This document shows, piece after piece, positions 16,583-24,291 of a stretch of 64,000 nt of DNA. The DNA lies in NCBI RefSeq assembly GCF_001482365.1, contig NZ_CP013254.1, positions 682,001 to 746,000 of the forward strand, given 5' to 3'. This DNA is from Kocuria flava (GTDB lineage: Bacteria; Actinomycetota; Actinomycetes; Actinomycetales; Micrococcaceae). The translations under genes and the position numbers were made by a program. The stretch's first letter is position 1. Each line of letters starts with the position of its first letter. The notes under the pieces are model-generated. The model was not told the origin of the DNA, did no database searches, and worked only from the letters and a program-made list of their open reading frames with translations.

Positions 16583-17785
16583 CTACTCGAAATCGGCCAG
16601 CCACAAGTCGGGGCCGAACACCTCGTACTGAATGTCCTTGGCCGGCACTCCGCGGGCGATGAGGTCGCTGCGCACCGCTTGCATGAACGGCAAGGGCCCG
16701 CACAGGTAGTACTGGGCCTGGGCGGGCAGCTCCACGGCCCGCACGTCCATCAGTCCCGCGTGCTCGTTCGGACCCGGGGCGGGGGAGGGGTGTTCGAACC
16801 ACACGGCCAGGGACCCGTCCAGCAGCTCCTCAAGGTCGGCGGTGACCTGGGCGCGCAACGCGAAGGACTCAGGGGAGGCATCAGCGTGCAGCAACAGCAC
16901 CTTGCGCTGGGCCCCGCCCGCCACCAGGTGGGAGAGCATCCCGGCCATCGGGGTGATGCCGATCCCGGCGCTGACCAGCACCACCGGCCGATCGGTGTAC
17001 TCCAGGACCACATCCCCGAAGGGTGCTGAGAGGGTGATCTCGTCGCCGATCTGCACCTGATCGTGCAACAGCGTCGACATCTCTCCGGCCGGGGTGCCAT
17101 TGCCGCGGATGCGCTTGACCGCGAACACCCGATGCCGCCCATCATCGGCCTTCGTGAGGCTGTACTGGCGCGGTTGATGCACACCGTCGGGCATCTCCAT
17201 CTTGCACGTGACGTACTGGCCCGGCAACGAGGGTTTGACCTCACGCTCATCGACGCGCTCCACCACGAAGGTCACCACATCGGCGGTCTCGGTGATCTTC
17301 TCGACCACCCGCCAGGTGCGCCAAACGGTGTCCGGGGACAGGCGGGTGGCCTCGTAAAGGCCACGCTCCTGGGTGATCAGAGCATTGGCCATCAGCCAGT
17401 ACACCTCGTCCCAGGCCGCAGCGACCTCCTCGGTGACGGCCTCGCCGAGGACATCGACGATGGCCCACATCAGGTGGTTGTGGACGATCTGATACTGCTC
17501 CGGGGCCAGCCCGAGGGAGACATGCTTGTGCGCGATACGGGAGAGCAGATGGTCCGGGAGCTCGGTCGGCTTGTTCACCAGGTATCCGGCGTAGCCGGCC
17601 ACGGACCCGGCCAGGGCCTGCTGCTGACGCCCGTCGGCCTGGTTGCCCCGGTTGAACAGCCCGTCCAGCAGCTCGGGGTGCTCGGCGAACATGTGCGCGT
17701 AGAAGCGCTTGGCGATCTCCTGGATGTTCTCCCCGACCACGGGCAGGGTGGCCTTCACGACGGGGTAGGCGGTGTCTGACAGCAT
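16583..17785 (-). CDS. hmp: Flavohemoglobin, nitric oxide dioxygenase
   Basis: A 400-residue three-domain enzyme that converts NO, O2 and NAD(P)H to nitrate. The globin domain has B10 Tyr29, distal Gln near 54 and proximal His88 in AHKHVSLGL. The FAD domain shows RQYSLTK, and the NAD domain ISAGIGITPMAGML and YYLCGPLPFM. The start at ATG 17785 follows GAAGGAG. It sits downstream of a nitrite reductase and a cupin, and would remove the NO formed by NirK, or use traces of oxygen to return it to nitrate. Confidence 0.95.
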   Translation of the reverse strand: MLSDTAYPVVKATLPVVGENIQEIAKRFYAHMFAEHPELLDGLFNRGNQADGRQQQALAGSVAGYAGYLVNKPTELPDHLLSRIAHKHVSLGLAPEQYQIVHNHLMWAIVDVLGEAVTEEVAAAWDEVYWLMANALITQERGLYEATRLSPDTVWRTWRVVEKITETADVVTFVVERVDEREVKPSLPGQYVTCKMEMPDGVHQPRQYSLTKADDGRHRVFAVKRIRGNGTPAGEMSTLLHDQVQIGDEITLSAPFGDVVLEYTDRPVVLVSAGIGITPMAGMLSHLVAGGAQRKVLLLHADASPESFALRAQVTADLEELLDGSLAVWFEHPSPAPGPNEHAGLMDVRAVELPAQAQYYLCGPLPFMQAVRSDLIARGVPAKDIQYEVFGPDLWLADFE

Positions 17786-17963
17786 TTTTGCTCCTTCACA
17801 GGGTCCGACAGGGACAGCATTCTCTGCGGTTCCACGCCGAGCGGGCACCCGGTTCCCGAAAGAAGTCAAGGGTGAGCGCCAGCCCGTCACCGCGTCTTCG
17901 CCCAATGGGAGGCTGGGCGATCATCGTGCGCGCCAGCAGACGCCGTGGCCGCGCACTGAAGGC

Positions 17964-18305
17964 TCAACGGCGCTTGGCCACACTCAACAGCACCACGGAG
18001 TCCTCCACCGCCTCCAGCCCATGACGGGCCTGCGGAACGACGAGCAGATCCCCCGGGGACCCGCTCCACTCGAGCTCACCGGCGAGCAGACGCACCCGTC
18101 CGTGGAGGACGTGCACGGTGGCCTCACCGGGATTGTTGTGCTCGTTCAACGCGGAGCCGGCCCGCAGCGCGATGACGGTCTGACGCATCACCTGCTCATG
18201 TCCGCCGAACACCGTGTGAGCGCTGCGCCCACTGGGAGCCTCCTGGGCAATCTGCAGCTGATGGCGGGCCAGGGCGATCAAAGACGACTTCTGCACCACG
18301 GTCAT
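17964..18305 (-). CDS. Small cupin protein between nirK and hmp
   Basis: A 113-residue cupin; AAAGGA precedes ATG 18305. The barrel has LNEHNNPGEATVHVLHGRVRL and GDLLVVPQARHGLEA, retaining His positions that could bind a metal. It is conserved-looking but of unknown function. Placement between nirK and hmp suggests a nitrogen-oxide role. It is separated by 170 bp from nirK and 178 bp from hmp, so each may have its own promoter. Confidence 0.8.
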   Translation of the reverse strand: MTVVQKSSLIALARHQLQIAQEAPSGRSAHTVFGGHEQVMRQTVIALRAGSALNEHNNPGEATVHVLHGRVRLLAGELEWSGSPGDLLVVPQARHGLEAVEDSVVLLSVAKRR

Positions 18306-18475
18306 TCCTTTCTGAAGCGATGAATGGATTCGTTGTGACCAGGTCGGTGGGCCACGGCCACCGGTAGGGCCCCCATCGTGCTCGGTCCCGCGGGCAGCAG
18401 GCAGCTCCACATGCTCCTGTCGGCCGTGCTGGCCGGCACGTGCTGACGGGTTGCGCCGGGTGGGCGGAGGAGTCG

Positions 18476-21211
18476 TCACGGGGAGACCTGGATCAACCCT
18501 CGGGCCCCGCGCTCGGCCTCGGCCAGGGAATGATTGACGAACGGGTAGGTGCCGGGCTCGGAGAACTCCAGCTCCACGAACCCGCCCTGGGCCGGTGCCA
18601 GGTCCAGGGCCTGGGCCCCGCCCGGTCCGGTCCCGCCGGGAGGCAGGAGGTAGGCGCCTTCCTTGTAGACGGTGTCGAACTGTCCACCCACCACATGGAA
18701 GCTCATCGCCTTCGACGGCCCGGCGGCCAGCACCCAGATCCGCACCCGTTCACCGGTCTGCGCGGTGAGCGGGTCGTGGACGTACTGGGTGGCGTGCCCG
18801 TTGAACATCGTCAGCGACGGCACGCCGCGCGCGATGCCCCCCGGTTCCACCACCGCGTTCGCCCCTTCATCGGCGGTGTCCCCGGCCGGGGACAGGTAGG
18901 TCGCGTTCTGCACCAGTAGGTACTCCCGATCCACCGCCGGCAGACCGGGCGGGTCGATCACCACGGCACCGAACATCCCGGCCGCCAGATGCGTGCTCAT
19001 GGGCGCGGTGGAGCAGTGGTAGAGCCAGATGCCTGAGCGGACGGCCTCAAACCGGTAGACCAACGACTCTCCCGGGGCGATGGTGCGCATCGGTCCGTCC
19101 GGGGCGAGTGCACCGGCGTGGAAGTCCACCGAATGCCCCATCGATCCGTCATTGACCAGGGTGATCTCGAAGACATCGCCCACCTGCCCGTGCAGCGTCG
19201 GGCCCATGTACCGGCCGTTGTAGGTCCAACCCTGCAGCTGCACCCCCGGGGCGATCTCTTGAGGTGTCTCCTCGACGTCGAGTTCCACCCGGTGAACCCG
19301 GCGCCCGTTCACCAGTTCGCCGTTCATCGGCTCCAGCACCGGGGAACGGGTCTCGAACGGATCCCCGGGTGCGGCGTCGAAGTCCACGGACGCGGCCGGA
19401 TCCGCAGCCGACTCCGCGGTGGATGTATGGGGGCCGGTGTGTCCGGCCACCTCCCGGACCGGAGCCGGTGCCATGTCCACGGCAGCACCGTCGGAGCCGA
19501 CCGCGACGACGTCGAAGCTCATCCCCATGGTCTTGTGCCCGACGATCGAGCACCAACCCTCCACCGGCTCCCCGATCACCCCGACGTCCACGGTCACACT
19601 CTGCCCGTGGGCCACCCTGCCGCTGCTGGCCCCGGAGGCCAACACGAGGTCGTGAACGTTCGTCGGGTCGTTGTTCGTCAGTTCGATCACCAGTTCGTCA
19701 CCCACCGGGACCTCCACCGAGGCCGGCTCGAACCGCATGCCCTCCTCGGCGCTGACCTGCACGGTCGTGGTCCTCCCGGTGGGTTGCACCGTGCCGGCGC
19801 CCTGAGCGCGAAGGTCGAAGCCGACCGCTGCCGGATTCAGGGCGATGCCCACCACCACCGCGGTGGCCACGGTGAGGACCCCGACCACCGCCCCGCGGGC
19901 ATGCCTGGAGGGCAGGACTGCCGCGGTCGGCGGAACCGGACCCGGTACTGGTGTGCCCGTCCGAGCCTGCTGTGCCGCAGCGGCCTTACGCCCGGCCACC
20001 GAGACCTTGACCGCGCAGATCATCAGAGGAACGAAGGCGAAGAACGCCGCGGCCCCCAGCACCGAAACCACAGCCCGCACCCAGGACGGCAGCAGACCGG
20101 GAGGCAGACTGAAAAGCAGCACACACAGATTGATGACCACCACACGGAACATGGCCGCCCGATTGATCACCTGATTGGCTGCCCGCACGGTCGCTGGACC
20201 GCCGCCCATGGTGACAGGCAGTAGATAAGTCATGGCTCCCAGCAGAGTTTGGACCAGAAAACCGGCCACGAACGGTACGGTTAGCTGCCGCAGCGCCGCG
20301 GTCTCGAACCCGCGCACGCCCACCAGCCAGGCGAACGCCGCCGTCGTAGCCAACCACCACATCACCCCGGCAGCCACGGAGAAACCGGCATAGTCGGCCG
20401 GCCGCCGTCGGAAAGCGGTGCCGGCCATGGCCACCACCACGGCCGCCAACCCGCAGATGTAGGCGGCCAAACCGGCGACCGTCATCCACTGCATCCCGAG
20501 CAGGGACCCCACGACCGTGGTCACGACCCCGCCGGTCATCCCCGGCAGGGCGACTGCGGTGATCCGGGAGGAAAAACCGAACATGCGGGTGCGCAGAATC
20601 GTGGGCCACAGCGTCAGCAACGTGCCCGCGACCGTCAGCCCCACGAAACCCAGCACATTGGCCGCCTCGTGGGCCACGAGAACCCGGGCATGCCACGGCG
20701 CGGACAGCCCAGCGGCCAGCACGACCCCCAGCACGGCCCCGACGGGCAGCAGGAAGGCCGCCACCACGTAATACTTCACGGTCACAGCGAACCGCGACGG
20801 CAGCGCCGTGCGCAGCTGCCCCAGCAACGCAGTCCCGTGCCAGGTCAGCGCCGCCCCGATCAGGACCGCCGCCAGCACGGTCAGCCAGTACCAGGTGCTC
20901 AGCAATCCGGCGATCAGCAGCACGATCCCGACGTTGAGCATGCGGATGCGGGCCAGTTGCCGTCTCCTGGCGCCATCAGGCAGCCGGTTCTTCAGCAACG
21001 ACTCGGTGAAGTGCTGGGACCACACCATGATCGAATTGGTGATCAAGCCCAGGGTCACCAGGTGCACCATCACCCAGCGGAAGTCAGGAACCCAGCGATG
21101 GACCAGAATGACGACCAGCAGCACGCCCATCCAGATGCGGATCGGTGCGGCACTCCGGCGATGCCACGAAGCGCGGCCGTGGGGCCGTGGGGCGCTGATC
21201 ACGAGACTCAT
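18476..21211 (-). CDS. nirK: Membrane-anchored copper nitrite reductase (NirK fusion)
   Basis: 911 residues in three parts. Residues 25-460: about a dozen membrane helices with His at 38, 50, 67, 125, 174 and 181; the segment HEAANVLGFVGLTV recalls heme-copper oxidase-like helices. Residues 485-570: a cupredoxin with type-1 ligands His520, Cys554, His559 and Met562 or 564. Residues 625-911: two cupredoxin domains of NirK type. Type-1 copper ligands: His693, Cys733, His741, Met746. Type-2 ligands: His698, His732, His894. Catalytic Asp696 and His839 match Asp98/His255 of Alcaligenes NirK. It should reduce nitrite to NO outside the membrane. A TATACT -10 and a GCATTT palindrome lie just upstream. 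Confidence 0.88.
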   Translation of the reverse strand: MSLVISAPRPHGRASWHRRSAAPIRIWMGVLLVVILVHRWVPDFRWVMVHLVTLGLITNSIMVWSQHFTESLLKNRLPDGARRRQLARIRMLNVGIVLLIAGLLSTWYWLTVLAAVLIGAALTWHGTALLGQLRTALPSRFAVTVKYYVVAAFLLPVGAVLGVVLAAGLSAPWHARVLVAHEAANVLGFVGLTVAGTLLTLWPTILRTRMFGFSSRITAVALPGMTGGVVTTVVGSLLGMQWMTVAGLAAYICGLAAVVVAMAGTAFRRRPADYAGFSVAAGVMWWLATTAAFAWLVGVRGFETAALRQLTVPFVAGFLVQTLLGAMTYLLPVTMGGGPATVRAANQVINRAAMFRVVVINLCVLLFSLPPGLLPSWVRAVVSVLGAAAFFAFVPLMICAVKVSVAGRKAAAAQQARTGTPVPGPVPPTAAVLPSRHARGAVVGVLTVATAVVVGIALNPAAVGFDLRAQGAGTVQPTGRTTTVQVSAEEGMRFEPASVEVPVGDELVIELTNNDPTNVHDLVLASGASSGRVAHGQSVTVDVGVIGEPVEGWCSIVGHKTMGMSFDVVAVGSDGAAVDMAPAPVREVAGHTGPHTSTAESAADPAASVDFDAAPGDPFETRSPVLEPMNGELVNGRRVHRVELDVEETPQEIAPGVQLQGWTYNGRYMGPTLHGQVGDVFEITLVNDGSMGHSVDFHAGALAPDGPMRTIAPGESLVYRFEAVRSGIWLYHCSTAPMSTHLAAGMFGAVVIDPPGLPAVDREYLLVQNATYLSPAGDTADEGANAVVEPGGIARGVPSLTMFNGHATQYVHDPLTAQTGERVRIWVLAAGPSKAMSFHVVGGQFDTVYKEGAYLLPPGGTGPGGAQALDLAPAQGGFVELEFSEPGTYPFVNHSLAEAERGARGLIQVSP

Positions 21212-21225
21212 CCATTCCTAATATC

Positions 21226-21238
21226 GCATTTCAAATGC
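21226..21238. promoter_or_regulatory. NsrR-like operator at the nirK start
   Basis: GCATTT-C-AAATGC, a perfect 6-1-6 palindrome 15 bases upstream of the nirK ATG. It equals the core of the ATGCATTTnAAATGCAT operator known for the NO sensor NsrR in enterobacteria. It lies directly downstream of the -10, over the expected transcription start, a repressor position. No nsrR gene is in the window. Confidence 0.5.
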
Positions 21239-21239
21239 A

Positions 21240-21245
21240 AGTATA
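21240..21245 (-). promoter_or_regulatory. -10 element of nirK
   Basis: On the minus strand TATACT differs from TATAAT at one position and lies 29 bases upstream of the nirK ATG. An acceptable but weak -35 (TTAGGA) is 18 bp further upstream. Confidence 0.5.
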
Positions 21246-21435
21246 GGGGTAGCCATCGGCCGCTCCTAACACAGGGAAGCCATGGTTCTGGGGGAGGGGC
21301 GCAATCGACCTGGGAATCGGCGCGCGACAACGTTCGCCGGAGGCAACCCCTCACATGCACGCGATGACCACACGTCATCACCATGTCGTCACCGGTGGCC
21401 GGTCCGTACAATCAGCCACCAACCTCGTGAGGGAG

Positions 21436-21891
21436 ATGCGGGCCACACAGGCCCCTGGTCGCCCTGTCGCTGCCGCCTCACAGACGACCCCATGGTCCAG
21501 TTCATCGGAAGACCTCATGGCTGACCTGTTCGACTTCAACCACGGTGGGGCCACGCACCCGGGAGCTCGCGCCATCATCCACCCTGGGGCTGCCTCCGAT
21601 GTACACGTGATGTGGTACTCCATGGTGGCGCAGAACGATAAACACATCACCCTCGACGACGGCTACACCTACGACAAACGCACCGGAGCGGTCCGAGGTC
21701 CTGCCGAACGTCCCGGCCCTCAGAACCGGCTAGCGGTCACAGAGGGCAGCGCGATGTTCGACGCCTGGTCGGATATCGCCGTAGTGCCCCGCCGACGGCG
21801 CCCATACTCCATGCCGACACAGAGCCGCGGCTGGGCGCATCCGTATGAGCGAGCAGTGACTGCTCTGTTGCGCCTCCTGCGGCGCCGTTGA
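21436..21891 (+). CDS. Hypothetical protein
   Basis: Not recognised. The frame is open from ATG 21355; ATG 21436 was chosen because GTGAGGGAG precedes it, and ATG 21517 (MADLFDFNHGG) is also possible. The middle (HPGARAIIHPGAASDVHVMWYSM, DDGYTYDKRTGAVRGPA) looks like a compact globular segment, and the C-terminus is Arg-rich. No membrane helix or signal peptide. It is divergent from nirK and lies ahead of mobile DNA, so it may be a truncated or acquired gene. Confidence 0.4.
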   Translation: MRATQAPGRPVAAASQTTPWSSSSEDLMADLFDFNHGGATHPGARAIIHPGAASDVHVMWYSMVAQNDKHITLDDGYTYDKRTGAVRGPAERPGPQNRLAVTEGSAMFDAWSDIAVVPRRRRPYSMPTQSRGWAHPYERAVTALLRLLRRR

Positions 21892-21980
21892 CGCCCCCGG
21901 GCAGCATCACCCCATACCGAAACCGAGCCCACCTGCAGGGAGTCTGGGGCCGGGTGAGGCGGCCGGGGCGTATCCACTGC

Positions 21981-22037
21981 TTTACATATGGCCGGTTACC
22001 GGACACTAAGCAGGACGAGTGGAAACAGGTGAGAGAA
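21981..22037 (+). repeat. Direct repeat, copy A
   Basis: A 57-bp segment running from TTTACATATGGCCGGTTA to GGAAACAGGTGAGAGAA. It matches 22601-22659 at nearly every base with a 2-bp indel in the middle. Homology is weaker just upstream and stops abruptly downstream, where the sufU fragment begins. Confidence 0.75.
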
Positions 22038-22476
22038 GGAGGTCATCCTCGACCACGCCAAGCGGCGGTCCGGGGAGGACCTGGCCGATCCGACCGCCGA
22101 GAATGCGTGCGGGGAGTCTCACCAGTACAACCCCACGTGCGGCGACGAGATTTCTGTCCGGGTGGAGCTCGCCCTGGCCTCCGGGGGTGCCGAGCCACTG
22201 GTCGAGCGGATCTCCTGGAAGGGGCAGGGTTGCTCGATCTCCATGGCCGCGGCCTCCGTGCTGGCCGAGACGGCACCGGGCCTGACCCGGGCCGAGCTGC
22301 TCGGGCTGATCGGGGCGTTCCGGGAGCTGCTGCGGTCGCGGGGCACCGTGGAGCCGGACGAGGAACTGCTCGGCGACGCCGCGGCCTTCGCCGGGGTCTC
22401 CCGCTTCGCGGCCCGGGTCAAGTGCGCCATGCTCGGCTGGGTCGCCGCCGAGGAAGCCCTCGGGCGGGCGGTCTAG
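22033..22476 (+). pseudogene. sufU: SufU scaffold protein, start lost
   Basis: The frame reads EKEVILDHAKRRSGE onward and contains the three SufU metal-binding cysteines (in NPTCGDE, GQGCSIS and VKCAMLG) and a normal C-terminus. The first 10 or so residues and any start codon are missing: an in-frame TGA at 22030-22032 is followed by no ATG, GTG or TTG until about codon 40. The break coincides with the end of repeat A. SufU delivers or transfers sulfur for Fe-S assembly with SufS; neither sufS nor the rest of the suf operon is nearby, so this is a displaced fragment. Confidence 0.75.
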
Positions 22477-22600
22477 GTCCGGGCCGGAACCACCGTCTGA
22501 CCCTGCTTGCACTTGTCGCCCCGCGACGGCCTGAACAACCATGCCTCTCCGTGGTTGCTCAGGACCTCACCGTTTGGGCGTTCAGGCGCGGATTACTCGC

Positions 22601-22659
22601 TTTACGTATGGCCGGTTAGCGGACGGAGCAAGCAGGACGAGTGGAAACAGGTGAGAGAA
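22601..22659 (+). repeat. Direct repeat, copy B
   Basis: A 59-bp segment from TTTACGTATGGCCGGTTA to GGAAACAGGTGAGAGAA, partner of 21981-22037. It lies 150 bp ahead of the recombinase cassette. The two copies bracket the sufU remnant, as expected if one is left from an earlier insertion or recombination event. Confidence 0.75.
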
Positions 22660-22771
22660 CTCGTCCCACCGTGCCTACGGGCGTCTGCCCAGGCAGCGGC
22701 AGGGTGCACGGCGGATCGGCTGGGTCGCCGAGCTCGCGCGATGTGGTTCGTCCGTGCAGGTCAGCCCGCAG

Positions 22772-22792
22772 ATCTCTCGTTTAATGAGAGAT
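22772..22792. repeat. 21-bp inverted repeat ahead of recombinase
   Basis: ATCTCTC and GAGAGAT flank a 7-bp AT-rich spacer (GTTTAAT), ending 19 bases before the recombinase start. Perfect 7-bp arms and a 7-bp spacer resemble a tyrosine-recombinase core site; an operator for the cassette promoter is the alternative. Confidence 0.45.
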
Positions 22793-22811
22793 TCGCGCGT
22801 ACGGTGTGGGC

Positions 22812-23939
22812 ATGGAGCGGCTTCCGGGGCACGTGCCGGGATTCTTGGTCGATCACAGTGTGGGATTGCTGCGGGCCGAGGATCGGGTGTTCGAGGCGAT
22901 GCTGGATGGGTGGCGGGCCCAGCAACTGGCCCGTGGACTGACGGCGACATTCATCCTCTCCTCCTGCCGGCTGGTGGTCCGGTTCCAGGAGCACTCCAAC
23001 GAGTACCCGTGGCGGTGGTCGGCCCATCACCTGGACGAGTTCCTGGCCGATCGACGTAGCCGGGAACGGCCGGTGACTCTGGCGACGCTGCGGGCCAATG
23101 CCGGGGCGATCCGGATGTTCTGCGCCTATCTCACCGACCCCCGGTACGGCTGGGCGGGCCTGTGCGAGCAGGTGTTCGGGGACGTGCCGACCCAGGTGGT
23201 CTTCGAGTGGAACGCTCCCCGGCACCGCACCGATGACGCGGTGCCCCCGGCACGGCGGTCTCTGACCAAGGAGGAGTTGCAGCGCTTCTTCGACACCGTC
23301 GTCGATGTGGTCGACGCCGAGTTCGCCAAGGGATCCAAGCGGTGGCTGCCCGCGCTGCGGGACTCGATCGCGTTCAAGGTCGCCTACGCCTACGGGCTGC
23401 GCCGCCGTGAGCTGGCGATGCTGGAGCATGTCGATTTCGGCCCCAACCCACACGTACCCGCCTACCAGGGCTTCGGCGCTGTGCAGGTGCGCTGGGCGAA
23501 AGGGGTGGCCGGGTCGGGCCCGCGTCGGCGCACCGTGCTGACCGTGCCGGAGTTCGACTGGGTGGTCGACCTGCTTCAGTTCTGGCTTTCCCCGGCGGGC
23601 CGGCAACGGTTCGCCACCGCGGACCGCTCAAACCTGATGTGGCCCTCGGAACGGTCCGGGGCCGCGGTCGTGCGGACCTTCGACCGGTCCTTCCAGCAGA
23701 TCCGCCAGCTGGCGGGCCTGCCCGAGAAGCTGTCGCTGCACGCGCTGCGCCACTCCTACGTCACCCATCTGATCGAGGCCGGCTACGACCCGTTGTTTAT
23801 CCAGCAGCAGGTCGGGCACAGCTACTCCTCCACCACTGCGCTCTACACCTCGGTCTCGGCCGACTTCAAGCACAAGACCGTCCAGAAGATGATCGCCACC
23901 CGGCTGGCCACCACCCACCAGGAGGTCCCTGATGCCTGA
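22812..23939 (+). CDS. Tyrosine recombinase
   Basis: A 375-residue tyrosine recombinase with an SAM-like N-terminal core-binding domain (about residues 20-115) and a complete catalytic domain. Active-site residues are visible: Arg in AYGLRRREL (about 198), Lys230, His310-x-x-Arg313 in HALRHSY, His336 in QVGHSY and the nucleophile Tyr345. ATG 22812 and GTG 22806 are both possible starts; neither has a clear ribosome site. It overlaps the next gene by 8 bp. Gene order resembles Tn554-like transposition modules in which several recombinase-type proteins act together. Confidence 0.9.
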   Translation: MERLPGHVPGFLVDHSVGLLRAEDRVFEAMLDGWRAQQLARGLTATFILSSCRLVVRFQEHSNEYPWRWSAHHLDEFLADRRSRERPVTLATLRANAGAIRMFCAYLTDPRYGWAGLCEQVFGDVPTQVVFEWNAPRHRTDDAVPPARRSLTKEELQRFFDTVVDVVDAEFAKGSKRWLPALRDSIAFKVAYAYGLRRRELAMLEHVDFGPNPHVPAYQGFGAVQVRWAKGVAGSGPRRRTVLTVPEFDWVVDLLQFWLSPAGRQRFATADRSNLMWPSERSGAAVVRTFDRSFQQIRQLAGLPEKLSLHALRHSYVTHLIEAGYDPLFIQQQVGHSYSSTTALYTSVSADFKHKTVQKMIATRLATTHQEVPDA

Positions 23940-24291
23940 ACAGCGACGCATCGGCTACCGCTGGAATCTGCGGAAGGTCATGGCCGAACGCAACCTGTGG
24001 AAGACCACCGAGCTCATCCCGCTGCTGCGCTCCCGCGGGATCAATCTCTCCAACGCCCAGGTGCACCGGCTGGTCACGGCCACCCCGGAACGAATCCCGG
24101 CGCGCACCTTCGCCGCGTTGTGCGACATCCTGGACTGTGCCCCCAACGACCTCTTCGAGCCCTACCTCGAGCTGCGCGCCGCCGCCACCGCCAACGCCCC
24201 GGCCCGACCCGAAGACATCGGCATCACCCCGGGCCAGCCGATCGCCCGCCGGATCCATCTGGTGCCCGAGGAGACCGGCGAGTCCTCGTGA
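23932..24291 (+). CDS. XRE-type helix-turn-helix protein of the recombinase cassette
   Basis: A 119-residue protein with a Cro/CI-type HTH over residues 12-70 (RKVMAERNLWKTTELIPLLRSRGINLSNAQVHRLV, then ARTFAALCDILDCAPNDLFEP). An AGGAGGT site sits inside the preceding gene 3 bases before the ATG. It overlaps both neighbours, so the three cassette genes are translated together. It may control the cassette or bind its ends during recombination. Confidence 0.85.
   Translation: MPEQRRIGYRWNLRKVMAERNLWKTTELIPLLRSRGINLSNAQVHRLVTATPERIPARTFAALCDILDCAPNDLFEPYLELRAAATANAPARPEDIGITPGQPIARRIHLVPEETGESS

Larger units (their letters stand above)
22477..22811. other. Gap between sufU remnant and recombinase
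   Basis: About 335 bp without a credible gene. It holds repeat copy B and the 21-bp inverted repeat at 22772-22792. The rest shows nothing I can assign. Confidence 0.5.

Noticed and set aside
22754..23059. Small plus-strand frame at the recombinase start
   Set aside because: Overlaps the recombinase in another frame, spans the 21-bp inverted repeat and shows no family features.
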